DNA of 64,000 nucleotides from positions 18,141,443 through 18,205,442 of the forward strand of contig NC_003071.7 in assembly GCF_000001735.4 (NCBI RefSeq). Direction: 5' to 3'. The notes below the pieces were generated by a model. The model searched no databases. It saw nothing but the letters and a program-made list of their open reading frames with translations, and was not told where the DNA came from. Positions 22,987 to 35,481 of this stretch are shown in pieces; positions within the stretch are counted from its first letter, which is position 1, and the number at the start of each line of letters is the position of its first letter. The stretch is from Arabidopsis thaliana. Its lineage: Eukaryota; Streptophyta; Magnoliopsida; Brassicales; Brassicaceae. The translations under genes were made by a program, and so were the position numbers.

Positions 22987-24111
22987 TTTTTGGATTTTTT
23001 TCAGAGAAGGTTAGTGTTTTAAGGATGAAGGATATTGTAGAAGAAGGTACATGAGATGGGAATTTATAGGATTTACGATAGTAACGTAATGATTAGTTTA
23101 TATGGAACTTTCTTGATTTTATTAATATCTACCATTGTGTCAACTTGTGTACCTAGATAACCGGGTAATTTGTTATGTAATAAAATTTGGTTGGTTTAAT
23201 GAAATAATAGTAATTATTCGCAAGATAAGTTTCCTTAGATGACTGCATTAGTGTACGGTAATGTACGAAATTAGATTAGTCGTTTTCGACAGAGATAGTT
23301 ATATGGATTGATTTAATTGGAAAATTTTGATTATGGATCGATTTGGTGGCTCTCGTTTTTGGATTAATTAATTATGGAATGAAGAAAACAAGAAGAAGAA
23401 GATTTATTACCTCTTAGGATTGTGGTGTCCTTTTATGTATTTTTTTTGGTATCACTATGATTTAATATTCACTAACTTAACTACTTTAGTGATTTATATA
23501 AAAAATCATAGCGCATGCATGTTCAAGTTCTTTAACTTTGCCGATCGCTAGAACAGTATCCGTACTTTCGATTTTCTAACATTCACCTATACTCGTTTGG
23601 TAAGTTAACAAAGAATCATTAGTCATTCAAATTGCATATCAAGATAATAATAACTTATTGGTTTTTTTAAGTAAGTGTAATAAGAAATTATTCGAATGAT
23701 TCGTCAACTTTTTCGGATAGATTCCAAAATAATGGTTGATAACGAGAATTGATTTACTTATAGCAAAAACAATCTAGAAATGTGAATACACATTCAAAAC
23801 AACACATATAAGGACTAAGTATATTATATTTTAAAAAACAAAATTGTGAAATACAGAAAACATGCGCATCAAACAAAGGATGTCCCTATCAATTTTCTTG
23901 TGGTGCTACGAGATTCGTATATCACTTGCGTTAAACTCACACTTCATTACGTAAGATTCAGTTTCTTGATTTCTTTATACAAGTAATATCCTGGTTTTTG
24001 TTTAGTCAGCAAAATCAATTTTGTGGACTACTTTAAATGAAAAAAAAAAAAGAGATATATACATCAAATTTGTTCGACGTAAACTTTCATATGTATTGAT
24101 AAAAGTTTTTA
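22987..24111. other. Polygalacturonase promoter and AT-rich spacer
   Basis: Minus-strand promoter close to 22986 with the TATA-like site listed separately. The rest, up to the solo LTR, is AT-rich without recognisable features. Confidence 0.6.
23061..23068 (-). promoter_or_regulatory. TATA box of the 21.5-kb polygalacturonase gene
   Basis: TATAAATT on the minus strand, about 75-80 bp upstream of the ATG at 22986. The spacing fits a short leader. Confidence 0.5.
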
Positions 24112-24665
24112 ATTGTTGTTGATGCAGTTATCAAACAAGTACAACGAATGGGATCTCTGGAGAAGTAAGAAGAATCTTCAAGTTGTTCGAGCCGGAAGCT
24201 AAACGAGGTGGACGAGTTGAGGAGGACGATCTCGGAACGGGGAGGAGTGGGAGTGGCGATCTTGAGGTCGGGGTGATCCTTCCTCGAGTATTCAGCTCGT
24301 CGAACGAGGGCGTCAACGATTTTGAGGTCGGGGCGATCTTTCCTCCGGGGTTCAGCTCGTCGAACGAGGGCGTCAACAATCTTTTCTTCGCTTGTAGTCG
24401 TACTGTCGTTCTATTAGAGCCCCTCTTCCGTCCCATCAACGTTTCTTTACGTTCTTTATTTATAGCCGCTTGTTTAGGGCGTACCACGAGGGTAATCCGG
24501 CCAATTCCCTCTGTTTAATGTGATGATCTGTCCTTTCTCTAGAACATTCATTTTCAACAGATTGGGCTTTGTTTGTAACGGGCTTTGACTTATAAATCGA
24601 AATCGGGCTGTTAACTCCTTTTGGGCCAGAATTGAGACTTGTCCAATTCTTCCCTCAACAATTGT
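24112..24665 (-). mobile_element. Solo LTR of a retrotransposon with 5-bp target duplication
   Basis: The LTR is 24117-24660 (544 bp). It begins TGTTGATGCAG and ends CCTCAACA on the plus strand, so both ends have the TG...CA termini of LTRs. It is flanked by the identical 5-bp duplication ATTGT at 24112-24116 and 24661-24665. A TATA box (GCTATAAATAAAG) is present only on the minus strand, so the element is oriented minus. There is no internal region, primer-binding site or second LTR, which means unequal recombination removed the body. I cannot name the family. Confidence 0.9.
24260..24380 (-). repeat. 60-bp tandem duplication inside the solo LTR
   Basis: Minus strand: two adjacent 60-bp units starting TTGACGCCCTCGTTCGACGA and ending CTCAAAATCG / CTCAAGATCG, with a few mismatches. 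Since 60 is a multiple of 3, the spurious ORF through this LTR stays open. Such direct repeats are often enhancer elements in LTR U3 regions; that role is inferred. Confidence 0.85.
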
Positions 24666-25172
24666 AAATGTTTTATTTTGATAAAAAGGTCGAATTACCG
24701 TGACTTAAAAGTTAAAACAGTTAACCAGTGTCTTTGCATATAAGAGGAAAATACGGAGCCACCAAAATAGTGCAAATGTCAACCGAAACTACCCACTTTT
24801 GTTATACAGACAGAAGAAAAATGGCGCGAAATTGAGGAGGCCTGTCTTTTTAATGTCCTTTTTTTGTTCTCCACAAAAAAATCAAAGTAGTGAAAAACAT
24901 ATAACAGAAAATAAAACTTTAATCTATAATTAAAAATCCCATACAGTTGCATAACAATATCACAAGTTTACGCAACACATCAAATACACATCAATGGTCG
25001 CTCGGGTTCAATACTACAAAGTCTACAAAGCAAGGCCAGGCTTGAGGCCCAATGGTCCATCAACCGCCACAGGCTCATGCATCTCCCTCCATGATTTACG
25101 AAATTATAAATTTACATTTCACTACTTTAAAATTTAAGTAATACTTGTAAGAAAAGTCATGTTTCTTTTCTG
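24666..25172. other. Spacer between solo LTR and polygalacturonase 3' end
   Basis: 507 bp of AT-rich DNA with no ORF or repeat I can support. It includes the presumed 3' UTR of the next gene. Confidence 0.6.
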
Positions 25173-26822
25173 TCATAGACAATTTGGCTGAAAAAATCCA
25201 GCTTCTATCCCTCCGGCGTGAGTACAAGCCGATGCAGCCGGTTTATTCTGGTACGTTAATTTCACATCCTCAAGTCTAATTCCGGTACATGGTTTCTTAG
25301 AACTACAATCAAGTTTCACTCCAACTTCAGTTGCCGATGTTCCATGTATATCAACAAACAACACATCGCTAATTTTGATCCCCGAAACCTAAAATAATCG
25401 TGAAAGAAATTAATTAATCTCCAATGTAGAATATTTCATGTGCATATATACTTAAGATAATTTACCTGGCGAGGACAATCGTGATCAGGACAGTAGTTTT
25501 GGTCAATGATGATAGGGTTCTCGACATTGTTCATTACACAATGTTGGAAACGGATGTTTTTAGCGAACCCACTACTGGGCCTGGCCCATGATTTGATCCT
25601 TACTCCGTTATCAGTTCCCGTAAACGTCACCGTTTTCACTGTCACGTTTTGTACACCTGACTCCACGCTATCTTTTCCCAAACTACCAATGCTGCAAAGT
25701 GCAAAAGACCCCATCCAAAATATTAGATAAAATTTAGACTGACATATGAATGCATATTGTATATAAAGTGATTATTATCCAAAACAAGATTAATTTGTAA
25801 AAATATTACCTGATGCCATGACCAGGGCCGCATGCGACATTTTCGATCCATAGTCCGTTAGTGCCGGGACCAATGGAGACACAATCGTCTCCGGTGGAGA
25901 TTTTAGTATTGAATATAGAGACGGAGGAGGAAGACTGAACGTGGATACCGTCGGTGTTGGGGCTGTTTCCGGCAGCTAATACTTTGACTCCCTGAAGCTT
26001 TACGTTGTTACAACCGTTGATGACGACGTGGAACATTTGGCTGTTTAGTGACGTTAGCCCAGAGACCACGACGTTGCTTGAGCTCTGAAATCCTATTGTC
26101 TGTTGGTCACATGATAAGTTAGTAACCCATCTCATTTATTAATTAAACGTAAAATCCATGGTTGGTCCATGTGAATTTGGAATGTGGTATTATTTTTATG
26201 AAACGGATCAAAACTTCATAATCCAAAAAAGGGTGCCATTATAAAATTCTTTGTCTTGGACATTAATAAAGTAAATTAGCATTCACATTCATATTTGGAA
26301 TTTAATTTATTTTTTCCTATTAATAAATGGTGATGTCTAGAAAAAAAAAACTTATAATGGCTGATGAAATTAAGGGTAAAATAGTAAACTTGCACGTACC
26401 GTTGCGCCACTGGGGCAATTCTTGCCGGACTTTTTACAATCCCATAAAGAAGCTCCTCGAGCGTCAAGAACTCCGCCGTATACGGTGATGCCGTCGAGAT
26501 GCTGGAAGAAAATCCAATAGTCTTCATTTCCTATAACTCGATAATCAGCTGGAGCCACCAATGTACCGTCGATACGGAACGTAACGGGCTTGGGCTTGCA
26601 TTTGGAACCATCGAAAGTAACGCTTCTTAACAAGAACCGGCCTTTGGGAACCACAATGGTAACAGGACGAGACGATGCACAAGCGGTTTGCCAAACCGCC
26701 ATAAAAGCTTTGGTTGCGTCTGTCTTTCCGTCCGGCTTAGCTCCAAAAGACAATACATTGTAGGATTGAGCAGAACAAGAAGAGATGAAGAAGAAAACGA
26801 AGAGGACAAGAAGTGAAGCCAT
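25173..26822 (-). CDS. Polygalacturonase, GH28; probably At2g43870
   Basis: Exons 26822-26400, 26099-25810, 25691-25466 and 25388-25173 give 384 residues. A signal peptide ends after SCSA (about 19). The mature start SYNVLSFGAKPDGKTD is typical of plant GH28. Catalytic motifs: SPNTDG (Asp near 191), STGDDC (212-213), CGPGHGIS and GVRIKSW. Exon 2 (290 bp) and exon 3 (226 bp) have the same lengths as in the downstream paralog at 21.5 kb, so these two minus-strand genes are a tandem pair. The secreted product would depolymerise homogalacturonan in the wall. The first intron is about 300 bp, longer than in the other three. Confidence 0.93.
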
Positions 26823-26922
26823 TGTGTTTTTCGCTAACGTACGATTGTTTAGTGATAAAGATAGAGAGAGAAGAGGAGTGGAGTAGTGGTGGTGGTGTGG
26901 GAGTTTTAACGGTTATGGATTG

Positions 26923-26930
26923 TATTTATA
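26923..26930 (-). promoter_or_regulatory. TATA box of the 25.2-kb polygalacturonase gene
   Basis: TATAAATA on the minus strand, about 100 bp upstream of the ATG at 26822, beside purine-rich leader sequence. Confidence 0.6.
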
Positions 26931-27370
26931 GTGTTTGTGTTGTATGCGAAGGGCATTTGTTGTTTGTTTTGTTTTGTTTGATTTTTTTGTTTAATTAGTT
27001 TATTAATTCTCTGAATAAACAAATGATTATTGGGTTTGGCATGAACCTAAAGCAACATTTTGAATGAATAAGAAATTAGGTGTAAAATTGTTTTGCATGA
27101 TTATTTTCATTCATTCAAAACGCATCATATATGTATATAAGATATGTTGTTATGTTAAAATGGAAGATTTCGTTCATATTATATTTTCCAATAGATCTTT
27201 TGTACTATTAATTGTCGTATGAGTGGAATTAGAACAAAACTCAGCTAATTGTGAAAAATAAATGTTAGGTCCAGTTGAGTTTCGCCAAACTTGTTGTTAT
27301 TATCATGATGTAGTCAAAGAAGCTGGTGTGGCACTGAGAATTAAGAACAAGCAGAGCAAGAAAACTAATG

Positions 27371-27497
27371 AAATTTCCGTGGAATGAGAAGAGAAAACTT
27401 GGAACAAAGAGTTTGTTAATCTCTGTTTTATTAATAAGTGAAACCAAATAAGAAGTTCGTGGCCTGAGAAGATTAGACTTGGTCCAAAAAAGTTTGT
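27371..27497. repeat. Imperfect direct repeat of about 48 bp
   Basis: 27371-27420 (TCCGTGGAATGAGAAGA ... TTTGTTAAT) resembles 27448-27497 (TCGTGGCCTGAGAAGA ... TTTGTTAAT). A short related piece (AAAGCGAAGAGTTCGTTAAT) recurs near 27920. Origin unknown. Confidence 0.6.
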
Positions 27498-30400
27498 TAA
27501 TATATCACTTGTCACCTGTGGATAGATGGAAAATTTGGCAATTCCTAGAAAAACATAAACCATTCGCCACTATTTGAAATTCCATTGTTGTTGGGACTGA
27601 TAGCCCGTTATTTGTTCTGTTCCTTTCCTATTTAACCATACAAAGATAGTCTATCGTTTTCAAAGATCATCAATTTAGTTTTTTTTTTTTAATCACTCTT
27701 TCAAATAAGATAAACACGCCTTCCAATTTCATATACACCGCAAGGAAAATTGAAATCTTTATAATAATAAAAAATCTTTGGAAATTAAACAAGTACGAAA
27801 AAATGAAATCGGTACGGTGTGAAAGAGAAAGTAGGAGAAGTAGAATAAAAGGTAGAAAAGTGACATTACCATGGTCAATACATTTTTATTGGAGGAATAG
27901 ACGAAACAAACGTACGTTGAAAAGCGAAGAGTTCGTTAATCTATGAGAAGAACACGCAAAGTCTTTACACTTTTGACAGCACCTTCAACGTGATCAAGCC
28001 GCAAAAACAATTTACTTCAAAAATTTATTTTTTTAAAAATCGTACTTTCAAAAAAAGAAGAAGAAGAAAAAGATGTTTTAGACTTTTAATCCATTTTAGA
28101 CCTAAAATGATATTTTTTCCGTGAAGTAGTTTATGATTAGTGTTTGCCTATCTCAGCTAGCTTAATTTTTGTCTGACCAATGTAAAAAAAAAAGTTTTTG
28201 TCTGATGAACAATGTAAATTATATTATTATTGCATATATCTTCATCGTAAAAGTAGTTTCGTATGTGACCCATGGAGGAAATATAGATTTGAATTCGGTA
28301 ATACCTAAGATAGCAGCCAAACGTCTTGAGCTACTTGGCTATAGGTCCTTGGCAATAGTGTGGATTCAATATTGGTAACTTAATAATGGTCACGACTCAC
28401 GTTGGATTTGCTGCCTATGCAAGATGGTTTGTGGGGACACACGATCAATGCATGCGGACAATTATTTTATTGAACGATTAGCTTTACTTGCCAATAAATA
28501 CATTTGGTAAACGTTACAAGATCTGATAATTTTTGTTTTATGCAACTCTAGTTAGGTTACGCTGAATGTATTTTCAAAGTTTGTAGTATATATTTATTAT
28601 TTAATCCAATTTTGTTCAGGCCTAAAAAAAATTACGATCATGCATGCATGTTTGGATGAGCCATCCACATATGTAAGATTTTACGACCAAAGTTTCATTG
28701 TCAAATCAGAATTTTTATCAAATCATTCTGAAGTATGTTATTTAAATATTCAAAAGATGACAAAGAAGATTATGGAACAAGTATAAATGGAAAATAATAT
28801 TTGGATGATTGGAGCAACATGGTTACGGAACGTGACAATTGGAGAAGAATACGGATCGAAATTGGAACAATGATCACACCGAAAGGTTCTTTAAATTTCT
28901 CCAAAATTAAATTTCTTTCGTATACTTGAATGTTTTCTTAAGTCAAACATTTGATTACTCACATTTTTCAAGTTCATGCATTTAAATTAACGTGCTAATG
29001 GCGAGACTAAGAAAGATAAGATTTTTAACTACTCGAATATACTTTTCCGGTAATTACTTAATTAATATTCAAGGTCAATTGGAGGATCATGATGCCGAAT
29101 GAGTACTAATTGCATTCATGTTCAAGGGATCGAAGTTGATTTGTGACTCAACCCTTTGCTTAAACCTAGAAGAGTGGTGCTATATGAAAATTTGAGTATG
29201 TGCTATAGGATAAGCTTTTAGCCCAAGTTATGTATGTTTTTAAAAAACATTTCGTTGCTTTCTTTAACTAGAAAATATATGTATATTATAATATATCTAG
29301 TATACCAACCAATCCCAAGTAAAGTAAAGCTTATTGAAACTAAACCAAATCAACTTATGAATCAACATATTTTTTTCTAATATAATGTAACTTCAAACGA
29401 AACAAAAAACAATCAGAATTTATTTTAAATTAATTGTTTAGATAAAAATACAATGAAAAGAGTATTATTTAATTGTTCGGATAGTAATAATACTAGTGAT
29501 TATTCATTTCTCGGCTTAGTTTTGAAAACTGATCAAAACCAAACCAGAAAAAAACTATAAAACCGTATGAAATACTGAAAATCCCAATAGGTATGTACAT
29601 AATGATGTATGATATATCTGATCAAGTATAAGGATTCGAGTATGCGACCATATAGTCATATACCAATCATCAAACTATATATAGATTTTCAAATATTATT
29701 TATTTTACAGACTCATAATTATGTTGTCTATGGCTGATCACATGCATTGCAAGATCTCAAAAATATCATGTATAAATTCACGTAACACATTTATTACGCA
29801 TGCATATATGCTTTGCCGCATTTATGTAGAAGGACATCATGTTGAGTTCATGTTTCTCTTTGATTGTTACGTATTTTGTCTAAATACTGACCAAATATTA
29901 GTTGTTTCGTTACGTAATTATGTTAGTTGAGGTTGGAGACTGATTTTCAGAAGCAATTTACACCTTAATTAGTAAATATCATTAACCGCAGTAACATACT
30001 GATATTTACTGGCACTGGTCCTTCAATCTTCTAATTATAGTTAAACTAAATTTGAAAATTTGATCATGTCATAAGAGCAAGAAAAAAAATTCGTGAATAA
30101 TTCTTTCATTTTTATGGGCTTTTAGTATTTTAGAAGATAGAGTGACCATTTTATTTAATGTAGTCGTTGACATTTACACACTATATTAAAACTCGATATA
30201 GCCATGTGATCATGATGGATATAAACTCAAATCGATTTGTTAATTGAGAAGCCAATCTAATTTAATTATTCAACATAAAAAATAAACAGTCTATTTTTGT
30301 GTCTTCAGATGGCAATTGTTATTAGTTTTCATCGAATTGATCCAGCCATCTACATACATAACATAAAGGCGCGGGGAAATTAAACATACATCATATTTGT

Positions 30401-31503
30401 AGACTTGTAGTTGTGAATTTTGAAAAAGTAATACAAAGTATGTAATGGAAAAAATGTATCGTTTCTAGACTTGGAAAACGTTGGGCTTTGAACCAGAAGA
30501 AGGAAACATATTGGGTTTCTGAAAGGTAAACGAGACCTACAAATACAGTCCTTCATAAATAATGGGCCCATAACATCCATACTTGTGTGAGACAGACGTT
30601 TGTTATGTCTTCAATCATGAACATATAATTCCTTTTTTTCATTTTTTTCAGCAAGAACAAATAATTCTTAATCAACTTACAACTTTAAATTTTTTATGCT
30701 TGTTATATGATATTATGTTAAGGCATGGCTCAATGTTTTTAGATTTTCAACCAAGGCCTATATTGAGAATTTGAGAGCTTATAACTTTTTCTTTTCTTTT
30801 CAACTGTACGATAAATTAAAATAATGTATAGAGAGGTTTGCAGGAGCCATGCCTTGCATATATTCCCGCCCAATTATCCTGCAGAATTTTCTCCACGTGA
30901 CATTACAGTAAATTCCAACAGTGCATGATAGATAATTTTTGTTTCTAAGTTTCTTCTCCACTTGATTGATATATTCTGCTGTTTTATTTACCGCATTATA
31001 CATCAGATTCACCTTCTTTACCGAAGTTTGATTACAAATTTACAAAGTATCGTGAAATCGTCATGGGTAATAAAATCATGACACCAACATACTAAACTTG
31101 AAATCTTAAAAAGCATAAACAGAAAAAATAATATTATTATCTGAATCAATTGATTAAGTTCAAAAGAATATCAAACTGTTTATGTAAAGAGACAAAAAAA
31201 ATATTTTCTGATTCAGTGAATTAAGTTGATAAGGAAACTGATCAATAAGCATTTGCATATAGATAACGTGGAAACTGAGAGTACAACTTTGTTTTGCAAT
31301 AATTCATGCATGCGTCGCTTTATCGACTAATATTCGTACATAACAAGTTGTACTCACACAAGTCATAAGTACATTATCATTAAATAACATAGACTATGGA
31401 ATCAAGTAACATTTAGGTCACTTATATTTTAATGCACCGCATCTAACGCGATTAGTCATTAATACACGGATCGTCCGATCTAAAATAAAATTTGTTTTTA
31501 TTT

Positions 31504-31511
31504 TATATATA
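31504..31511 (+). promoter_or_regulatory. TATA box of the 31.6-kb polygalacturonase gene
   Basis: TATATATA followed by a second TATATAA 9 bp later, about 80 bp upstream of the ATG at 31592. Confidence 0.5.
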
Positions 31512-31591
31512 CAGTATATAACCTTTCTCATTATTTCTTCTTAAATCATTACAATCATCACAAAGCCATCGCAAATTAGAAGAGATTTAAG

Positions 31592-33040
31592 ATGGCCAAC
31601 AACATCTCCTTTCCTTGCGCCATCATATTTTTCTCTATCAATATTTTCTTCTTAATCAAGTCATCACACGCAATGCCATCGTTTAACGTCCAAAGGTACG
31701 GAGCTAGAGGTGATGGGAGAGCAGATGCGACCAAGTCCTTTTTGACAGCTTGGTCATTAGCCTGCGGCTCACGGGCTCGAGCCATGGTCTACGTTCCCCG
31801 TGGAACATATTTGGTCAAAAACCTAGTCTTTTGGGGTCCTTGCAAGAACATTATAACTTTCAAAAACGATGGAACACTCGTGGCTCCAGCGAACTACTGG
31901 GATATAGGTAATTCCGGTTATTGGATTCTTTTCGCTAAAGTAAACCGGATCTCGGTTTACGGTGGCACCATTGATGCTAGAGGAGCTGGTTATTGGTCTT
32001 GTAGAAAGAAAGGTAGTCATTGTCCTCAAGGTGCAAGGGTATGTTTACATCAAAACTAGCGGATTTGATTTGTTCATTTATTAGCTAGTTATATTAATTT
32101 GATTTAATTATAATTGGACATGGCTTCTTTTGCAGTCTATATCGTTCAGCTGGTGCAATAACGTTCTACTAAGTGGTCTATCGTCGTTTAATAGCCAGAA
32201 TATGCACGTCACGGTTCATCATTCTTCTAATGTTCGGATTGAAAACGTAAGAATTAGGGCTCCAAGTGGAAGCCCTAACACCGATGGTATCCACGTACAG
32301 TCTTCTTCTGGAGTCACCATTAGTGGCGGAACCATTGCGACCGGTGATGACTGCATTGCACTTAGTCAAGGATCTAGGAACATTTGGATCGAACGTGTCA
32401 ATTGTGGACCGGGACATGGAATCAGGTAACTAGGAATTCAACAATAATCAACTTAAATGCGATGGTTGAGTGCCAATTAAAGCAATTTTGCTTGTAAATG
32501 TGATGCAGCATTGGGAGTCTTGGGGATTACGCTAATGAGGAAGGTGTGCAAAATGTAACCGTTACGAGCTCTGTTTTCACCAAGACGCAGAACGGAGTAA
32601 GAATAAAGACATGGGCTAGGCCTAGCAGAGGGTTTGTGAATAATGTGGTATTTCGAAATTTGATAATGAATAATGTTGAAAATCCGGTGATAATCGATCA
32701 AAACTATTGTCCTAATGGAAAAGGTTGTCCTCGCCAGGTATATAATCTAGTCAATTTAGCTTAACTCAAATCCTAAATCTAGTCTTTATTTAATGGAATC
32801 TTATTATGATTGATCAAACAGAGCTCTGGAGTGAAGATAAGTGGAGTGACTTTTGCAAACATAAAGGGGACATCAACAACACCAATAGCAATGAAGTTGG
32901 ATTGTAGTGGAAGCAATCATTGCACAGGGCTTAGGTTACAAGACATTAAGCTTACTTACATGAGAAGATCATCAGCTTCTTATTGTAGGAACGCCCATGG
33001 ACGAGCCTCTGGAGTTATGGTTCCAAGGAATTGTATGTGA
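31592..33040 (+). CDS. Polygalacturonase, GH28; probably At2g43880
   Basis: Exons 31592-32038, 32136-32425, 32509-32737 and 32822-33040 give 394 residues. The signal peptide (about 1-27) precedes PSFNVQRYGARGDGRADAT. Motifs: SPNTDG (Asp near 199), ATGDDC (220-221), CGPGHGIS and GVRIKTW, so the catalytic set is complete. The residues after GDDC are IALSQG, where the three paralogs have (I/V)SIGPG; this differs in a normally conserved loop near the active site. Exons 3 and 4 are 229 and 219 bp, as in the gene at 35.5 kb, so this plus-strand pair is the closer relationship. Predicted apoplastic pectin hydrolase. Confidence 0.93.
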
Positions 33041-33971
33041 AATCATGATCCATGATTATTTATTTGGGTTTATATAGTACATGTAAACCCTAAAATTGTT
33101 GGATGTAGATATATTCTAAAGTGATATTTGTTTGATGTTTTTATAACCTTAGATTCATCCGAATTTGAATGTGGTGAAACTCTTTGGTGTGAATGAAATT
33201 GAAAAAAAGGAAAAAGAGAGAAGAAATCAATTTGATTGTTCGCTTATCAATGTGCTTGTGCCATATCTGCTTTGCTTGTGAAAATCAATTTCGTAACGGT
33301 AATAGGTCATATAATAACAAGGGATAATAAAATAGTAAATTTGATCCCAAAAAAAGTAACATCCTTTTTCTTTTTTTTTGATAAAAGGTTAGGGTTAACA
33401 AAAGTTCCATCTGACAGATCCAATTGACTCATTTTTATTTTATTTGATGGTTAATATATTGGCATCACAAAAAAAATAAAAAAAATACAATGTTGAATCT
33501 TAACTTCTCTCGATTCAATGATTTTTGTATCACAAGGGAAAAAATAAACTATGACCATAAAAAATAATAAACTGATAGTGAACCTGTAATGAGAGTAATA
33601 CAAGTATTGTATGTTTCATATCGTGTCGTGTGAATGGTGTGGAAAAAAAAAACAAAAAAACAATCGTGTGAATGGTTTGGATGACGTGTCTATATAAAAT
33701 TGGTTGAGGCTTTTAGGTTGACTATGTAGCACCGCAAGATTCGGAGGACGGAGGGTCTCTTTACTATTTAACCGCTGAGATCTGATCTCTTCCGTTCCGT
33801 TATCACATGGCACGTGCCAATTACCATAACATAAGGCTCATATTATGATGAAATATATGTTTTTCTAATTTAATTGGTTTTGTTTTTTTATAAAAATTAT
33901 TATCCAAGATGGAACAAATGAAATCACTTTTGTTTGAGATCACGTAATAACCTTACAAAAGTTATCCTTCT

Positions 33972-34680
33972 TACTTGCTCTGTTATCCCCCTTAATTCTC
34001 TGTGCATCTTTTGAAAATACCTTCGGTCTAAAGCCAACATGTTCGAAACTTTGAATATTGAAATTAATTACAACAAAATAACTAAACTTATTGATTTGGT
34101 TCGCTGCAGAAGATAACCATTAATAATTAAGAATTGAGACCAACCGTCATTGATGACGTATATTAATATTTAATCTTCCACTTTATAACTTTTTATAGGC
34201 ATCGTTTAAGTTTAACTAAAAGCCAATACAAGAACAAATCGAACTATTGATATCTCTAACGGTGAAATGACTGGATTTCGGTGATGATTAAATTTGGATG
34301 AAATGACACTAGCGACATTGTGGAAAATGTTCCTTTGATCAAAGGTTCCCTCGCGATATTGGACACTCACCCTACATTAGATTCATCTGCAACACATTCC
34401 TTTGAAATGTCGTCGTTCTTCACCATTATATGCGCTAATTAAATCGGTTTCTTTCTGATGAGCAAGAACCTGATGATACTAAACCTTAGTTCTTCTGCAA
34501 CTAACCTAATAAATTATTATTACTTGCTCTGTAATGCCTTCTTAGTTCCCTGTAAAGCTTTTGATAATACCTTCCGTCCCAAGCCAACATGCTTGAGTAT
34601 TCAAATCAAAAATTATTAATTACGCTAGTTGGAGAAGAAAATCATTTAAGAATTGAGACTAACCGTCATTGGTAACGGTA
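33972..34680. repeat. Diverged direct repeat upstream of the 35.5-kb polygalacturonase
   Basis: 33972-34162 and 34523-34680 share TTACTTGCTCTGT, CTTTTGA-AATACCTTC, AAGCCAACATG and AAGAATTGAGAC-AACCGTCATTG in the same order, with indels. Spacing is about 550 bp. It looks like an old segmental duplication or two insertions of an unidentified element. Confidence 0.65.
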
Positions 34681-35341
34681 CGGACTACGGCCCATCTCCA
34701 TTTACGTAAACCCCATCTGATAATTATTCTAATACATGTTGATTTCCCAAATGGCCATATATTTAATTATGTTACATCCCATGTTACATGTTGCTTATTA
34801 CGTGATACGTAAACATTGGTTGACTTTCAGTATTCTTTCTTTTTTTCCTAAGAGTTTTTGTTGACTAACGCTGGTCAAGACCGTAGGATTCGGTGGCGTT
34901 TCTTCTTCTACGGACACGATTGAATATAAGATTTCCATAGTCCACATGTCACATGCCATAAATTATGCAACACATGAAACCTGATCCAATTTATGTATAT
35001 TCTTAGATAAATACTGGAGTATATATATTAAATATAATTTTAACCGAAGAACGATAGAAAAGTCCATGGGCACTAGCATGCTTTCTTTTATTTTATTTTG
35101 AAATTACCTATTTAGTACTATTGAAACTAACATATACAAGCGAACATGGATCACATGCTTACTCGTTTTTAGATCAGCATTATTTAAGGAATTCACAACT
35201 GCTTATCATCATCACATGTGATTATGCGAACCGTACATATCATTCATTTGAATTTAATCAAACAATCATTAGCTATTATAATTTAAACGTACGTTTACTT
35301 TTTAAAAAATATCCAAACATACCACTATCTACACAATTACA

Positions 35342-35349
35342 TATAAATA
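35342..35349 (+). promoter_or_regulatory. TATA box of the 35.5-kb polygalacturonase gene
   Basis: TATAAATA in ACATATAAATACCC, about 135 bp upstream of the ATG at 35482. Confidence 0.55.
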
Positions 35350-35481
35350 CCCGTCATAACCGTTTACGATTATTACTTCACCCTCACACTTCAACAAAAA
35401 AACAAAACATAAATACTTTACAAAATCCAAAATCTACAAAGATCTATTACTCTTTCTCTTTGTAATTAAGAAACATTAAAC

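Larger units (their letters stand above)
26823..31591. other. 4.8-kb gene-free gap between the inverted polygalacturonase pairs
   Basis: It separates the divergent promoters of the two PG pairs. It holds TATA boxes at both ends and an imperfect direct repeat near 27.4 kb. A short frame at 28169-28378 has no recognisable domain. I see no transposon ends, tRNA or decayed PG exon. Confidence 0.6.
33041..35481. other. Spacer between plus-strand polygalacturonases
   Basis: 2.4 kb, AT-rich. Contains the diverged direct repeat 33972-34162 / 34523-34680 and a small tandem near 33622-33680 (TCGTGTGAATGGT twice). A 114-codon frame at 35121 has low-complexity AT-driven composition and is not supported as a gene. 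Confidence 0.6.

Noticed and set aside
24131-24518. Overlapping 118- and 111-codon ORFs on opposite strands
   Set aside because: Both lie within the solo LTR and depend on its 60-bp tandem repeat. No domain, and no codon-use support.
28169-28378. 69-codon frame in the PG gap
   Set aside because: AT-driven composition, no domain, no splice partners or homolog that I recognise.
35121-35465. 114-codon frame upstream of the 35.5-kb polygalacturonase
   Set aside because: Overlaps the TATA box and presumed 5' UTR; low-complexity composition.
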